64,000 nucleotides of DNA from Afipia sp. Its GTDB lineage: Bacteria; Pseudomonadota; Alphaproteobacteria; Rhizobiales; Xanthobacteraceae. The notes below the pieces were generated by a model that had not been told where the DNA came from, searched no databases, and was given only the letters and a program-made list of their open reading frames with translations. The position numbers and the translations under genes are program-made. The stretch is taken from positions 30,151 to 94,150 of the forward strand of contig JAUSAX010000088.1 of assembly GCA_030652315.1 (NCBI GenBank), read 5' to 3'. This document shows positions 52,038 through 61,600 of this stretch, piece after piece. Each line of letters begins with the position of its first letter. The stretch's first letter is position 1.

Positions 52038-52065
52038 TGACAGTCAGACGTGACTGTATATATTC
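52038..52065 (+). promoter_or_regulatory. Sigma-70-like promoter overlapping operator 1 of the TetR gene
   Basis: TTGACA (52038-52043) and TATATT (52060-52065) are 16 bases apart, a good sigma-70 promoter. The first operator palindrome, TTGACAGTCA-GACG-TGACTGTATA (52038-52061), covers the -35 and spacer, so binding of the regulator there would block RNA polymerase. Confidence 0.65.
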
Positions 52066-52069
52066 GAAT

Positions 52070-52093
52070 TGACAGTCACTGCTGACTGTCAAT
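52070..52093. promoter_or_regulatory. Second TetR operator (perfect palindrome)
   Basis: TTGACAGTCA-CTGC-TGACTGTCAA is a perfect 10-bp inverted repeat with a four-base spacer, 18 bases before the TetR ATG. Its centre is 32 bases, about three helical turns, from that of operator 1, so two dimers could bind on one face. Confidence 0.7.
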
Positions 52094-52111
52094 GGAATTT
52101 GGTGTGAAAGC

Positions 52112-52741
52112 ATGAAAACCGTGCCTAAATCCGAGCTTCCAATTCGCGCTTCCCAGCATGAAGCAACGCACAAGCGCATTCTCGATGCCGCGGTTGCGCT
52201 GCTCGTCGAAGAGGGAACCGCCTCGACGACGACTGTGGCCGTTCAGCAGCGCGCTGGCGTTAGCCGGGGTGCGCTGCTCCATCACTTCCCAACTCATGCA
52301 GAATTGCTTGCGGCGACTGTCGACGAGCTTGTCTGTCGAAACGAAGCTGCCGCGCGCAAAGCGTTGGCGGGACTAACCGACAATGCCGATCCGATCGATC
52401 GCGCGACGCGTGCGCTTGCCGATGCATTCGCGCAGCCCGCTTATCTCGCCGAACTGGAATTATGGGCAGTATCTCGTGCCGATCCACAATTGCGCGCAGC
52501 ATTGCGTACCGCTGAACGGCGTGCGCGTCGCGATCTCGATCGCGTCGTCAGCGATCTGTTCGCACCCTTGCAGGATCGTCCAGCCTACGCAGTGGTTGTC
52601 GCGCTGACGACCGAATTCGTGCGCGGCCTCGCGCTGGCCGGTGTGTTGCGCAACGATCGCGCCCGTCGAGGCCGTCTTCTCGATGAATGGATTTGGGCGG
52701 TTCGCATTCTGCTTGAGCAGAAGCCGAGCGCCTCGACTTAA
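52112..52741 (+). CDS. TetR-family regulator
   Basis: A 209-residue regulator. The N-terminal DNA-binding domain has KRILDAAVALLVEEGTASTT, the helix-turn-helix AVQQRAGVSRGALLHHFPTH, and ELLAATVDEL. The C-terminal ligand domain is helical (LADAFAQPAYLAELELWAVS). It faces an enoyl-CoA hydratase and an acyl-CoA ligase and is probably co-transcribed with them (32 bases between stop and next ATG), so an acyl-CoA or aromatic acyl-CoA is the likely ligand. The paired palindromes upstream suggest negative autoregulation of the whole unit. Confidence 0.88.
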   Translation: MKTVPKSELPIRASQHEATHKRILDAAVALLVEEGTASTTTVAVQQRAGVSRGALLHHFPTHAELLAATVDELVCRNEAAARKALAGLTDNADPIDRATRALADAFAQPAYLAELELWAVSRADPQLRAALRTAERRARRDLDRVVSDLFAPLQDRPAYAVVVALTTEFVRGLALAGVLRNDRARRGRLLDEWIWAVRILLEQKPSAST

Positions 52742-52773
52742 CCCTTCCGTCCTTAACTCAGGAACAACGACCG

Positions 52774-53637
52774 ATGACTGACTTCCAGACCCTTCGTTAT
52801 GAATCGCGCGACCGCAAGGCTTACATCACGCTTTCGCGTCCTGACCGCCTGAACGCCATTGACGACCGCATGCCGCGTGAAATTCGCGCAGCCGTCGAGC
52901 GGGCCGATGCAGATCCGGACGTCCACGTCATCATTCTCGCTGGAGATGGCCCCGCGTTCTGCGCGGGCTATGACCTCAAGAAGTTCGCCGAAGAAGGCAA
53001 CAGCGAGTGGAACCAGGAAAGCCCCTCGTGGGACGTGATGCGGGACTACCGGGGAATGCGTCGCAATACCGATGACTTCTTCACGCTCTTTCGTTCGTTG
53101 ACGCCTTCGATCTGCAAGATTCACGGTTACGCCGTCGCGGGCGGCAGCGACATCGCGCTGAGCTGTGATCTGGTGGTCATGGCCGAGGACGCCAAGATCG
53201 GCTACATGCCGGCGCGCGTCTGGGGCTGCCCGACGACTGCGATGTGGGTCTACCGCCTCGGAGTCGAGCGTGCCAAGCGGATGCTGTTCACCGGCGACAA
53301 GATCGACGGCCGCACCGCCGCGGCATGGGGCCTGGTGCTCGAGGCAGTGCCTGCTGATGAGCTCGATGCTCGTGTCGAAGCGCTTGCCGACCGCATCGCT
53401 TCGGTGCCGACCAACCACCTTGCGATGCACAAGCTCATGGTCAATCAGGCCCTCGACAACATGGGCCTGAACTCGACGCAGACGCTGGCAACGCTGTTCG
53501 ATGGCGTCACCCGCCACTCAGCTGAAGGGCGTTGGTTCAAGGAATTCGCGGAGCAGCGCGGCTTCCACGCTGCGGTCGAGTACCGCGACTCCGGCCGGCC
53601 GATGCCCAATGGCGGTGGCCCGATTCCAAAGGAGTGA
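52774..53637 (+). CDS. Enoyl-CoA hydratase/isomerase family protein (second copy)
   Basis: A 287-residue crotonase. ATG 52774 has AGGA upstream. LSRPDRLNAIDDRMPREIRA, the oxyanion region AFCAGYDLKKF, and KIHGYAVAGGSDIALSCDLV are the family signatures; the hydratase-type Glu positions are not both evident (SDIALS, then YMPARVWGCPTTAMW), so isomerase or hydrolase activity is possible. A short insertion (FAEEGNSEWNQESPSWDVMR) after the first motif is unusual. It overlaps nothing and is two bases from the ligase start, so it forms an operon with TetR and ligase. Confidence 0.82.
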   Translation: MTDFQTLRYESRDRKAYITLSRPDRLNAIDDRMPREIRAAVERADADPDVHVIILAGDGPAFCAGYDLKKFAEEGNSEWNQESPSWDVMRDYRGMRRNTDDFFTLFRSLTPSICKIHGYAVAGGSDIALSCDLVVMAEDAKIGYMPARVWGCPTTAMWVYRLGVERAKRMLFTGDKIDGRTAAAWGLVLEAVPADELDARVEALADRIASVPTNHLAMHKLMVNQALDNMGLNSTQTLATLFDGVTRHSAEGRWFKEFAEQRGFHAAVEYRDSGRPMPNGGGPIPKE

Positions 53638-53639
53638 TC

Positions 53640-55259
53640 ATGACGCAATCTTATTGGCCTGCGGACACGTCGCGTCCGATTCTGGATCTTACGGCTGGCG
53701 ATGCATTGCGCGATGCAGCTCGCGCCGCGCCGAACCGCACCGCATTGGTCGAGGTCGTGCCCAAGGGCACGGCCTCACTGGTCGGCGCCGATGCCACCGA
53801 CCGTCGCTGGACTTATGCGGAGTTGCTGGCCGAAGCCGAGGATTGCGCCCACTGGTTGCTGGAGAGTTACACTCCGGGTGAGCGGATCTGCATATGGGCA
53901 CCCAACGTGCCGGAGTGGGTGATTGTGCAGTACGGCGCGGCGTTGGCCGGGCTTGTGCTCGTCACGGCCAATCCGGCGTTACGCGCCGGCGAGTTGCGCT
54001 ACGTGCTGCGTCAATCGCAGGCCGTCGGGCTGATACATGCGGATCAATTCCGTGGCACCGATATGGCGGGCATCGCGCGTGAAGTCTCCGATGAGGTTCG
54101 CGGGACATTCTGCATCGCCAATTGGCAGACAGCGGTGCGGGGGAAGACCCGCTCGGGCACGCTGCCTGTGGTGAAGCCGGGCGATCCTGCTCAGGTTCAA
54201 TACACGTCGGGGACCACCGGTGAGCCGAAAGGTGCGCTGCTGCACCATCGCGGGCTGGTCACCAATGCCAGCTACGTCGCCGCCCGCGCCGGATTTGATA
54301 ACGGCGTGTTCGTGAGTCCATTGCCGCTGTTTCACACCGCGGGATCGGGCATGAGCGTACTCGGCTGCGTGACGACGCGCTCGACCTACGTGCTGCCGCT
54401 GCTCTTCGATCCGGAGCTTGTGCTGGCTGCGATCGAGCGGGAACGGGGCGATCTGACCCTTGGCGTCCCTACCATGCTGATCGCGCTGCTGGAGCAGCAG
54501 CGCAAGAGTAACTACGATCTCTCGTCACTGCGCACCGCGTTGTGCGGCGGGGCTCCGGTGCCGGTCGAGTTGCTGCGGCGTGTCGAGCAGGGTCTCGGTT
54601 GCGACCTTACGCCAGTCTATGGCCAGACCGAACTCAGCCCAATCGTGTGCCAGACCTCGCCGAACGATACGCTCGAGGACAAAGCCAACAGTTCGGGCCG
54701 GCCGTTGTGGCAGGTTGAGGTCAGGGTCGTTGATACGTCGAGCGGCGAGATTCTTGCCTCCGGTCTCGAAGGAGAGATACAGGCGCGTGGCTACCAAGGC
54801 ATGATCGGCTATTTCGATATGCCGGAAGCGACGGCGGACACGATTAGTTCTGACGGCTGGGTGCGCACAGGCGATCTCGGGACCATGGATGCTCGCGGAT
54901 ACATCCAGATCACGGGTCGCTTGCGCGACATGATTATCCGCGGCGGAGAAAACGTCTATCCGCGTGAAATCGAAGACGTGCTGTTCGCTCATGCCGCGGT
55001 AGCTGATGTTGCCGTATTCGGTATCGCAGACGGTCACTGGGGAGAGGTGATCGGTGCCGCGGTGCGCGCCTCCGATCCGGCAAAGCCGCCGACGGTGTCG
55101 GATCTGCAGGCGCACTGCCGTGCAACACTCGCGCCGTTCAAGACGCCCACAGAGTGGTTCATTTGCACGGAGTTTCCGCTCACGGGCTCCGGCAAGGTGC
55201 AGAAGTTCAAGCTTCGCGAGCAACTGAAATCCGGAGTGCTGGATCGGCTCGGACGCTGA
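53640..55259 (+). CDS. Fatty- or aromatic-acyl-CoA ligase (AMP-binding)
   Basis: A 539-residue ANL superfamily enzyme. ATG 53640, with AAGGAG six bases before, follows the hydratase stop; the frame remains open upstream to 53532. Motif A3 is VQYTSGTTGEPKGALLHHRG, A5 is CDLTPVYGQTELSP, A7 is SDGWVRTGDLGTMDARGYIQ, A8 is ITGRLRDMIIRGGENVYPRE and the catalytic Lys is in TGSGKVQKFKLRE. It activates an acid with ATP and CoA. With the two crotonases nearby it points to a beta-oxidation-like route of an acid whose identity is unknown. Confidence 0.88.
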   Translation: MTQSYWPADTSRPILDLTAGDALRDAARAAPNRTALVEVVPKGTASLVGADATDRRWTYAELLAEAEDCAHWLLESYTPGERICIWAPNVPEWVIVQYGAALAGLVLVTANPALRAGELRYVLRQSQAVGLIHADQFRGTDMAGIAREVSDEVRGTFCIANWQTAVRGKTRSGTLPVVKPGDPAQVQYTSGTTGEPKGALLHHRGLVTNASYVAARAGFDNGVFVSPLPLFHTAGSGMSVLGCVTTRSTYVLPLLFDPELVLAAIERERGDLTLGVPTMLIALLEQQRKSNYDLSSLRTALCGGAPVPVELLRRVEQGLGCDLTPVYGQTELSPIVCQTSPNDTLEDKANSSGRPLWQVEVRVVDTSSGEILASGLEGEIQARGYQGMIGYFDMPEATADTISSDGWVRTGDLGTMDARGYIQITGRLRDMIIRGGENVYPREIEDVLFAHAAVADVAVFGIADGHWGEVIGAAVRASDPAKPPTVSDLQAHCRATLAPFKTPTEWFICTEFPLTGSGKVQKFKLREQLKSGVLDRLGR

Positions 55260-55379
55260 GGACCTCGGACATTCATCGACAGTCAGCTTGGGCGAATGGC
55301 TTCGCGCGCAATACGCGATGCCACGCGCAGCCTCTGCTGCTGAAACAAAAATATAAAGTTTAAACAGGGAGAGATTGTT

Positions 55380-56588
55380 ATGCGTTTGGTTGGTCTTTTT
55401 TCGGTAGCCGCCCTTCTTTTGGCGACCGGTAGTGTTGGTGCCCAGACATCCGGCGATGTCATAAAAATTGGAGTTCTGGCGGACCAGAATGGCCTTTACT
55501 CATATGTGTCGGGCCGAGGAACCGTCGAAGCGGCCAGGCTTGCGGTAGAAGACGCCGGCGGAAAAGTTCTCGGCAAGCGGATCGAGATCATCACCGGCGA
55601 CGATCAAAACAAGCCTGATATCGGCGGAGCCATTGCCCGGAAATGGATCGATCAGGAAAACGTGAATGTGATCGTGGCAGGTACCGGATCTGCATCCACA
55701 GTTGCGATTCTGAACGTGGTGAAGGACAAGGACCGCACGCTGCTGGTTGCCGGCGCTGGGTCTTCGGATATCACCGGTAAGCTCTGTTCGCCGAACACGA
55801 CGCAATGGGCCTACGACACCTACGGTGTTGCATCCAGCGTGGCGAGGGCCGTGGTCGAGCAGGGCGGCAAGACCTGGTTCTTTATTGCCGCCGACTATTC
55901 GTTCGGCCAGGCGCTGACGCGCGATACGACACGCTTTGTCGAAGCAGGTGGGGGCAAGGTGGTTGGAACTGCGCGGCATCCGCTGGGTTCGACCGACTTC
56001 GCGTCCTATCTGATGGCGGCGCGCGCGTCAGGAGCATCCGTTGTCGGGCTGGCCAATGCCGGCGGCGATACCGTCACGGCGGTCAAGCAGGCTCACGAAT
56101 TCGGCCTTGCGCAAGGAGGACAGCGGCTCGCCGGGCTGCTGCTGTTCGTCAACGATATCCAGGCATTGAGTCTCGATACGGCGCAGCAAACGCTTGGTGC
56201 GGCGTCATTCTATCATGATCTTAACGACGACACGAAAGCCTGGACCAAGCGCTACATGGAGCGCTTTCCGGGGAATAACCTGCCCAATATGAACCACGCT
56301 GCCGCTTATGCAGCAGTCCGACACTACCTGAAGGCTGTAGAGGCAACGGGAACGGAAGCTGCTACCCAGGTCGGCCAAAAAATGCGCGAGCTTCCCGTCA
56401 ACGACTTCTACAACAAGGATATCAAGATTCGTCGCGATGGCCGCGTCCTTCACGACATGATGCTGTGGCGGGTAAAGTCGCCTGCGGAATCCAAAGGTCC
56501 GCGCGACCTCTTTGCGATCTTGCAATCTCTTCCGGGCGCTCAAGTGTTCCGGCCAGAGAGCGAAGGTGATTGCCCGCTCAACAAATAG
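55380..56588 (+). CDS. ABC transporter substrate-binding protein, Leu/Ile/Val type (paralog 3)
   Basis: A 402-residue periplasmic protein with signal peptide MRLVGLFSVAALLLATGSVG to AQT and GGGAGAG upstream of ATG 55380. It follows the same outline as the paralogs at 17051 and 36818: GDVIKIGVLADQNGLYSYVS, ITGDDQNKPDIGGAIARKWI, FFIAADYSFGQALTRD and a lone-Cys end CPLNK. It is 120 bases after the acyl-CoA ligase and may share its inducing conditions; the ligand is likely the acid that the ligase activates. A clear terminator follows, so transcription ends here. No permease or ATPase gene is nearby. Confidence 0.9.
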   Translation: MRLVGLFSVAALLLATGSVGAQTSGDVIKIGVLADQNGLYSYVSGRGTVEAARLAVEDAGGKVLGKRIEIITGDDQNKPDIGGAIARKWIDQENVNVIVAGTGSASTVAILNVVKDKDRTLLVAGAGSSDITGKLCSPNTTQWAYDTYGVASSVARAVVEQGGKTWFFIAADYSFGQALTRDTTRFVEAGGGKVVGTARHPLGSTDFASYLMAARASGASVVGLANAGGDTVTAVKQAHEFGLAQGGQRLAGLLLFVNDIQALSLDTAQQTLGAASFYHDLNDDTKAWTKRYMERFPGNNLPNMNHAAAYAAVRHYLKAVEATGTEAATQVGQKMRELPVNDFYNKDIKIRRDGRVLHDMMLWRVKSPAESKGPRDLFAILQSLPGAQVFRPESEGDCPLNK

Positions 56589-56643
56589 CGACCGCGAAGC
56601 GGAAGCTCCTCCGGTCCCGCAGTCGTGCCGCGGGACACACCTC

Positions 56644-56673
56644 TCCGGCCAGATATTCTGGCCGGATTTTTTT
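56644..56673 (+). terminator. Rho-independent terminator
   Basis: TCCGGCCAGA and TCTGGCCGGA arms with a three-base loop are followed directly by TTTTTTT (56667-56673). The best terminator in the window; it ends the TetR-hydratase-ligase-binding protein unit. Confidence 0.92.
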
Positions 56674-57069
56674 GTGTCTGCTAACCTGAGCTTGTCAGGA
56701 GATCCGCCGCTATTGGCGGCAGGTTCAACCGATCGCAGCAACACATTCCGCGAACTTCTCAACTGGGGGGATAGAGCAAGGTCCTTCGAGGCCTGGGGTT
56801 GGACCGTTTGCTCGCGGTGGGCGGATATCGGCCGCGTCAATGTCCCTGAAATGGCTGAGCTGCGCGCGTGCAGGCCTTCTTGGTTCCCGCCAGTTTAACG
56901 ACGGATGAGATGAAGAAGGATCAGCCCCTGTTCCGCATTAACCGCGAGCCGTTTTCGCTGAAATTTTCGTCCGGGCATCCTTAGGAGATGATTTTTCCGA
57001 ACGAGCGTGATTTGATGATCCCGATACCTCTTGCTGCCGCGCGCGCTATAACGCGATGGAGGGACGCCC
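56674..57069. other. Gap before the efflux pair
   Basis: About 396 bases with no supported gene. A GGAGGG ribosome binding site lies at its end before ATG 57070. No TetR or MarR gene is adjacent to the efflux pair, so its control region should be here, but I see no clear palindrome. Confidence 0.3.
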
Positions 57070-58182
57070 ATGCATTTGGATTCGTCGATTTGGCGATGGT
57101 TTGCGCGAGCGGGTGTGCTGGCGATGATCGTGCCGGCAACAGCGCTCGCTCAACAGCCGGCGCCGGCACCTGCGGTCCTCGTGCAGCCAGCCGAAGAACG
57201 CTCGCTGGATCGGCAGTTTGAATTCATCGGCCGCGTCTACGCCCCCGAGAAGGTCGATCTCCGCGCGCGCGTACAGGGATTTCTGGGGGCGCGACAATTC
57301 AAGGATGGCGATGAGGTCAAGGAAGGGCAAGTATTGTTTCGCATTGAACGCGAGCCGTTCGAAGCCGCGGTCGCGCAACGGGAAGCGCAGCTCGCATCCG
57401 CCAAAGCGACACTGGAAAATGCAGAGCTTCAACTGCAGCGCGCACAGGAGCTGATCAAGACCCAGGCTGTGCCGCAGGCGACGCTCGATACCCGCACGAC
57501 GGAGGTGTCGAAGGCAAGGGCGGGCGTGATGGAAGCACAGGCCGCGTTGCGCGATGCGCAGATCAGCCTGTCCTACACCGATATCAAATCGCCGATCACA
57601 GGTCGTGCAGGACGCGCGGCGGTGTCGCCCGGTAATCTTGTCGGTCCCGACTCCGGCGTACTTGCCACGGTCGTAAATGAAGATCCGGTCCAGATTCTGT
57701 TTTCCGTGACCCAGCGCCAGTTGCTGGATGCCCGGCGTGACGCGAGTCCAGGCAAGCATTCCGTGCGTGTGCGACTTGCCGACGGCAGCCTGTATAAAGA
57801 GAGCGGCCAGATCGACTTTCTCGACGTGCGCGCCGACCCCAAAACCGACGGCCAGCTTATCCGAACCACGCTAAGGAACCCCGATCGAATTCTGACCGAC
57901 GGGCAGACAGTGCGCGTGGTGATAGAGACGGCGGCCGACAAGAAATCTATCGTGATCCCGCAACCAGCTGTCGCCATCGACCAGACGGGTCCCTACGTTT
58001 TCGTTGTCAATCGGGACGATGTTGTCGAGCAAAGGCGGGTCCAGCTCGGCGCCGCACGAGACGGATTGATCGTCGTCAAGGAGGGCGTTGCTGCCGGCGA
58101 GCGCGTCATTGTGCAAGGTCAACAGCGTGTGCGGCCCGGCATGAAGGTCACCCCCCAGGTCGAAACGTCGATCCGCGGTTGA
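57070..58182 (+). CDS. RND efflux periplasmic adaptor (AcrA-like)
   Basis: A 370-residue membrane-fusion protein. The N-terminal segment RWFARAGVLAMIVPATALAQ is a signal peptide. The lipoyl domain starts at LRARVQGFLGARQFKDGDEV and closes near SYTDIKSPITGRAGRAAVSP; between them lies a hairpin coiled coil (VAQREAQLASAKATLENAEL). The C-terminal beta-barrel ends at VRPGMKVTPQV. It bridges the inner-membrane pump and an outer-membrane channel. The permease gene follows 12 bases later. A TolC-type gene is not in the window, so a shared channel is likely. Confidence 0.9.
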   Translation: MHLDSSIWRWFARAGVLAMIVPATALAQQPAPAPAVLVQPAEERSLDRQFEFIGRVYAPEKVDLRARVQGFLGARQFKDGDEVKEGQVLFRIEREPFEAAVAQREAQLASAKATLENAELQLQRAQELIKTQAVPQATLDTRTTEVSKARAGVMEAQAALRDAQISLSYTDIKSPITGRAGRAAVSPGNLVGPDSGVLATVVNEDPVQILFSVTQRQLLDARRDASPGKHSVRVRLADGSLYKESGQIDFLDVRADPKTDGQLIRTTLRNPDRILTDGQTVRVVIETAADKKSIVIPQPAVAIDQTGPYVFVVNRDDVVEQRRVQLGAARDGLIVVKEGVAAGERVIVQGQQRVRPGMKVTPQVETSIRG

Positions 58183-58194
58183 CGGGAGCCGAAC

Positions 58195-61100
58195 ATGATT
58201 TCATCGCTGTTCATCCGCCGTCCACGGCTCGCCGTCGTCATTTCCGCGGTCATTTCTATTGCCGGCTTGATTTCGCTGTCCGCGATTCCGGTCGCGCAGT
58301 TTCCGGATATCGTTCCGCCGCAAGTGCAAGTCGTTGCGACCTATCCGGGAGCATCTGCCTCGGCGGTCGAGGCCAGCGTGGCGCAGGTGCTCGAGGCGCA
58401 AGTCAACGGCGTCGAGCGCATGCTCTATATGAAATCGACGTCCGGAGGCGACGGTAGCTACACGCTCGATGTCAGCTTCGCGGTCGGATCGGATCCGGAC
58501 CTCAACACAGTCAACGTCACAAACCGGGTCAATCGTGCGCTGGCGTTGCTCCCGGAAGAAGTGAAGCGGATCGGCGTCACGGTCAAGAAGCAGTCATCCG
58601 CTCTGCTACAGGTGATCGCGGTGCATTCGCCGAAGGGATCGCGCGATGCGCTCTTTCTCTCCAATTACGCGACCATCAACATGCTCGATCCGCTCAAGCG
58701 TGTGCCGGGTGTCGGTGAGGCGAGCCTGTTCGGAAATCTCGATTACTCGATGCGCGTGTGGCTCAATCTCGACCTGATGTCGAGCCTTGGCGTCACAGCC
58801 CAGGACGTGATCACGGCGATCCGGTCGCAGAACGTACAAGCCGCTGTTGGACGCGTTGGTGCGGCCCCCTTGACGAAGGATGTGGAGTTTCAGCTCAACA
58901 TCAACACGCAGGGCCGGCTGACTTCTGTCGAGGAGTTCGAGAACATCATCGTCCGTGCGACCGAGGCTGGCGGTATAGTCCGGGTGAAGGATCTCGCGCG
59001 CGTCGAACTCGGCTCCAGGACCGCTGACGCGGAGTCGCGCTACAACGGAAAACCAGCCTCAGGCATTGCGATCTACCAATCCCCCGGCGCCAACGCGATC
59101 GCGGTCGCAGCCGGAGTGCGCAAGGTCCTCAAGGATATCGAATCGCGGCTGCCCGAGGACGTCGCCTACGACGTGATGTACGACACGACCGTATTTGTGC
59201 AGGCGATGATCAAAAGTGTCCAGCATACGCTGGTCGAGGCATTCATCCTCGTTGCCATTGTCGTGTTCATCTTTCTTGGAAACCTGCGCGCCACGATCAT
59301 TCCCATCGTGGCGGTGCCGGTTGCTCTGGTCGGAACATTTGCGGTGATGCTGGCGATGGGCTTTTCCGCCAACACCGTTTCGCTGCTCGCGCTGGTGCTG
59401 GCCATCGGCATTGTCGTCGACGACGCCATCGTCGTCGTCGAAGCGGTCGAGCACAAGCTGGAGACAGAGCCCGATCTGACGCCGGCCGAAGCGACCGAAA
59501 AAGCAATGAACGAAGTGACGGGGCCGATCATCGCGATCACGCTGGTCCTGCTGTCGGTATTCGTGCCGACCGCCTTCATTCCCGGGATCACCGGACAGCT
59601 TTACCAGCAGTTTGCCGTCGCTGTGTCGGTATCGATGGTCATTTCAGCGATCAACGCGCTCAGTCTTTCGCCTGCGCTGTGCTCCATCCTGCTCAAGCAC
59701 AGAGGGCATCCGACGGGCCTGATGGCCCGCTTGCAACGCGGCATCGACAAGAGCCGCAACGGCTATGTCGCGCTGGTAACCCCGCTTGCAAGACGTGCGG
59801 TAATCGCGGGCGCGCTTGTGCTCGGCTTTGCGCTCGCCGCTGGCGGCCTCACAAGGATCGTGCCGACCGGCTTTCTGCCGAACGAAGACCAGGGCGCGTT
59901 CATGGGCGAGGTTCAGCTTCCGGAAGCCGCCTCTCTCAACCGCACAATCGCCGTTCTGGAAGATGTCGAAAAGATCGTCATGGAGAGCCCGTCCACGCAG
60001 AGCGTCTTCTCCGTGGTCGGGTTCAGCCTGCTTGATGGCCTCGCGCTGCCGAACAAGGCGTTGCTGGTCGCTGCACTGAAGCCATTCGACGAGCGCAAGA
60101 ACAAATCGATGTCGGTCTTTGCAGCGCTCGATGATCTTCAGCAGCGGTTCAAACAGATCGCCGCTGCCAATGTGTTCGTATTCAACCTGCCGCCGATTGC
60201 CGGACTGGGAACAGGCTCCGGTTTCGAATTTCAGCTCCAGACGCTCACCGGCTCGGAGCCGCAGGAGCTTGCCGCTGTCGCGCGCGGGCTCGTAAGCGCC
60301 GCCAGTGCGAACCCGCAACTCGCCGGCGTGTTCACGACCTATGGGGCTGCGACTCCGCAGGCTTACCTCAATATCGACCGCGAGCGCGCCGAAACGCTGG
60401 GTATACCGATCAGCGATATATTCAACGCGCTGCAGACGACGATGGGTGGCACCTACGTCAACGACTTCAACCGTTTCGGCCGCACATGGCAGGTGAACGT
60501 TCAGGCCGATGCGCCCGATCGCAAGTCGGTGGAGGATATCTTTCGCGTTCGGCTGCGCAACGCGCAGGGTGATCTTGTGCCACTGCAGGCGGTCGCGGAC
60601 GTCGAACTCGTGACCGCGCCAGCCTCGATCATCCGGTACAACAATCTGAGATCGGTGACGATCAACGGAGGTCCGGCCCCCGGACATTCCTCGGGTGAGG
60701 CGATCTCCGCGATGGAATCCGTTGCCAAAGCGACGTTGCCGGCGGGCTTTACTTATGAATGGACGGGAACGGCCCTGCAGGAAAAGGCAGCAGCGGGTCA
60801 AACCGGCTCTGTTCTCGCGCTCGCTGTCTTGTTTGCCTACCTCTTTCTTGTCGCGCTTTACGAGAGCTGGACGATTCCCATCGCCGCCTTGCTTTCCGTC
60901 GTGGTCGGCCTCTTCGGCGCGATGCTTGCGCTGTTGTTGTTTCGACTCGACAACAATCTTTATGCGCAGATCGGCATCGTCGTCCTGATTGCGCTCGCGG
61001 CCAAAAACGCAATCCTGATCATTGAGTTTGCCATGGAGGAACGCCGCAAAGGAAAACCGATCGTGGAGGCGGCGATCACTGCCGCTGGTCTACGCTTCCG

Positions 61101-61362
61101 GGCGGTGATGATGACGTCGTTCGCCTTTATCTGCGGTCTGATGCCGCTCGTCTTCGCTTCGGGCGCCGGCGCGGCCACGCAACAGGCGGTCGCAACCGCT
61201 GTCTTCGGGGGCATGATCGCCGCGAGTTTTCTCGGTATCTTCGTCATCCCGGGGCTTTATGTGTTGTTCCAGTCGATGCGCGAATGGGTGAAAGGGACCA
61301 AGGCAAAGGATGCTCCGGCAACGCCATCCTCCGGAACAGACACAGACGTCGCGCCTCACTAG
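58195..61362 (+). CDS. RND multidrug efflux permease (AcrB/MexB type, HAE1)
   Basis: A 1055-residue inner-membrane pump. [20 protein letters not shown] is the first segment, and [20 protein letters not shown] the usual start of the porter domain. Twelve membrane segments are evident. The proton relay is present: the paired Asp409 and Asp410 in [12 protein letters not shown] (TM4) and Lys937 in [13 protein letters not shown] (TM10). Length is normal for the family. Substrates cannot be predicted. With the adaptor it forms a two-gene unit without its own regulator or outer-membrane channel in the window. Confidence 0.92.
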   Translation: MISSLFIRRPRLAVVISAVISIAGLISLSAIPVAQFPDIVPPQVQVVATYPGASASAVEASVAQVLEAQVNGVERMLYMKSTSGGDGSYTLDVSFAVGSDPDLNTVNVTNRVNRALALLPEEVKRIGVTVKKQSSALLQVIAVHSPKGSRDALFLSNYATINMLDPLKRVPGVGEASLFGNLDYSMRVWLNLDLMSSLGVTAQDVITAIRSQNVQAAVGRVGAAPLTKDVEFQLNINTQGRLTSVEEFENIIVRATEAGGIVRVKDLARVELGSRTADAESRYNGKPASGIAIYQSPGANAIAVAAGVRKVLKDIESRLPEDVAYDVMYDTTVFVQAMIKSVQHTLVEAFILVAIVVFIFLGNLRATIIPIVAVPVALVGTFAVMLAMGFSANTVSLLALVLAIGIVVDDAIVVVEAVEHKLETEPDLTPAEATEKAMNEVTGPIIAITLVLLSVFVPTAFIPGITGQLYQQFAVAVSVSMVISAINALSLSPALCSILLKHRGHPTGLMARLQRGIDKSRNGYVALVTPLARRAVIAGALVLGFALAAGGLTRIVPTGFLPNEDQGAFMGEVQLPEAASLNRTIAVLEDVEKIVMESPSTQSVFSVVGFSLLDGLALPNKALLVAALKPFDERKNKSMSVFAALDDLQQRFKQIAAANVFVFNLPPIAGLGTGSGFEFQLQTLTGSEPQELAAVARGLVSAASANPQLAGVFTTYGAATPQAYLNIDRERAETLGIPISDIFNALQTTMGGTYVNDFNRFGRTWQVNVQADAPDRKSVEDIFRVRLRNAQGDLVPLQAVADVELVTAPASIIRYNNLRSVTINGGPAPGHSSGEAISAMESVAKATLPAGFTYEWTGTALQEKAAAGQTGSVLALAVLFAYLFLVALYESWTIPIAALLSVVVGLFGAMLALLLFRLDNNLYAQIGIVVLIALAAKNAILIIEFAMEERRKGKPIVEAAITAAGLRFRAVMMTSFAFICGLMPLVFASGAGAATQQAVATAVFGGMIAASFLGIFVIPGLYVLFQSMREWVKGTKAKDAPATPSSGTDTDVAPH

Positions 61363-61600
61363 CAATCGCGACCGTCATGCGTGGTTCGGCCTTTGCCGCC
61401 GGCTACGCCCGAAGGGTTTGCTTTAACCCAGAACTCACATGGCGCGGACTGCGTAGTGCCAGCGCCTGTAGGAGCGCTGGTCGTGGGCTGCTTTGACGCG
61501 CGATGACTTCCTTGTAGAGTACGCTCAACGTCTGATCGATGCAGGTGTGCATCTCTCGACGTCTTGATTCGCGCAAATGGCTCGGAATAGGGAAATCATT

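Larger units (their letters stand above)
51741..52111. other. Gap between HerA-like ATPase and TetR gene
   Basis: About 370 bases. The left 290 bases contain no supported gene. The right end holds the TetR promoter and twin operators described separately. The weak frame at 51710-51973 is a shadow. Confidence 0.3.

Noticed and set aside
56512..56898. 128-residue frame after the binding protein gene
   Set aside because: It runs through the terminator hairpin and T run at 56644-56673 and lacks any family motif.
59644..60801. Minus-strand 385-residue frame opposite the RND pump
   Set aside because: The pump has all conserved RND residues; the antisense frame is Arg/His-rich without motif.
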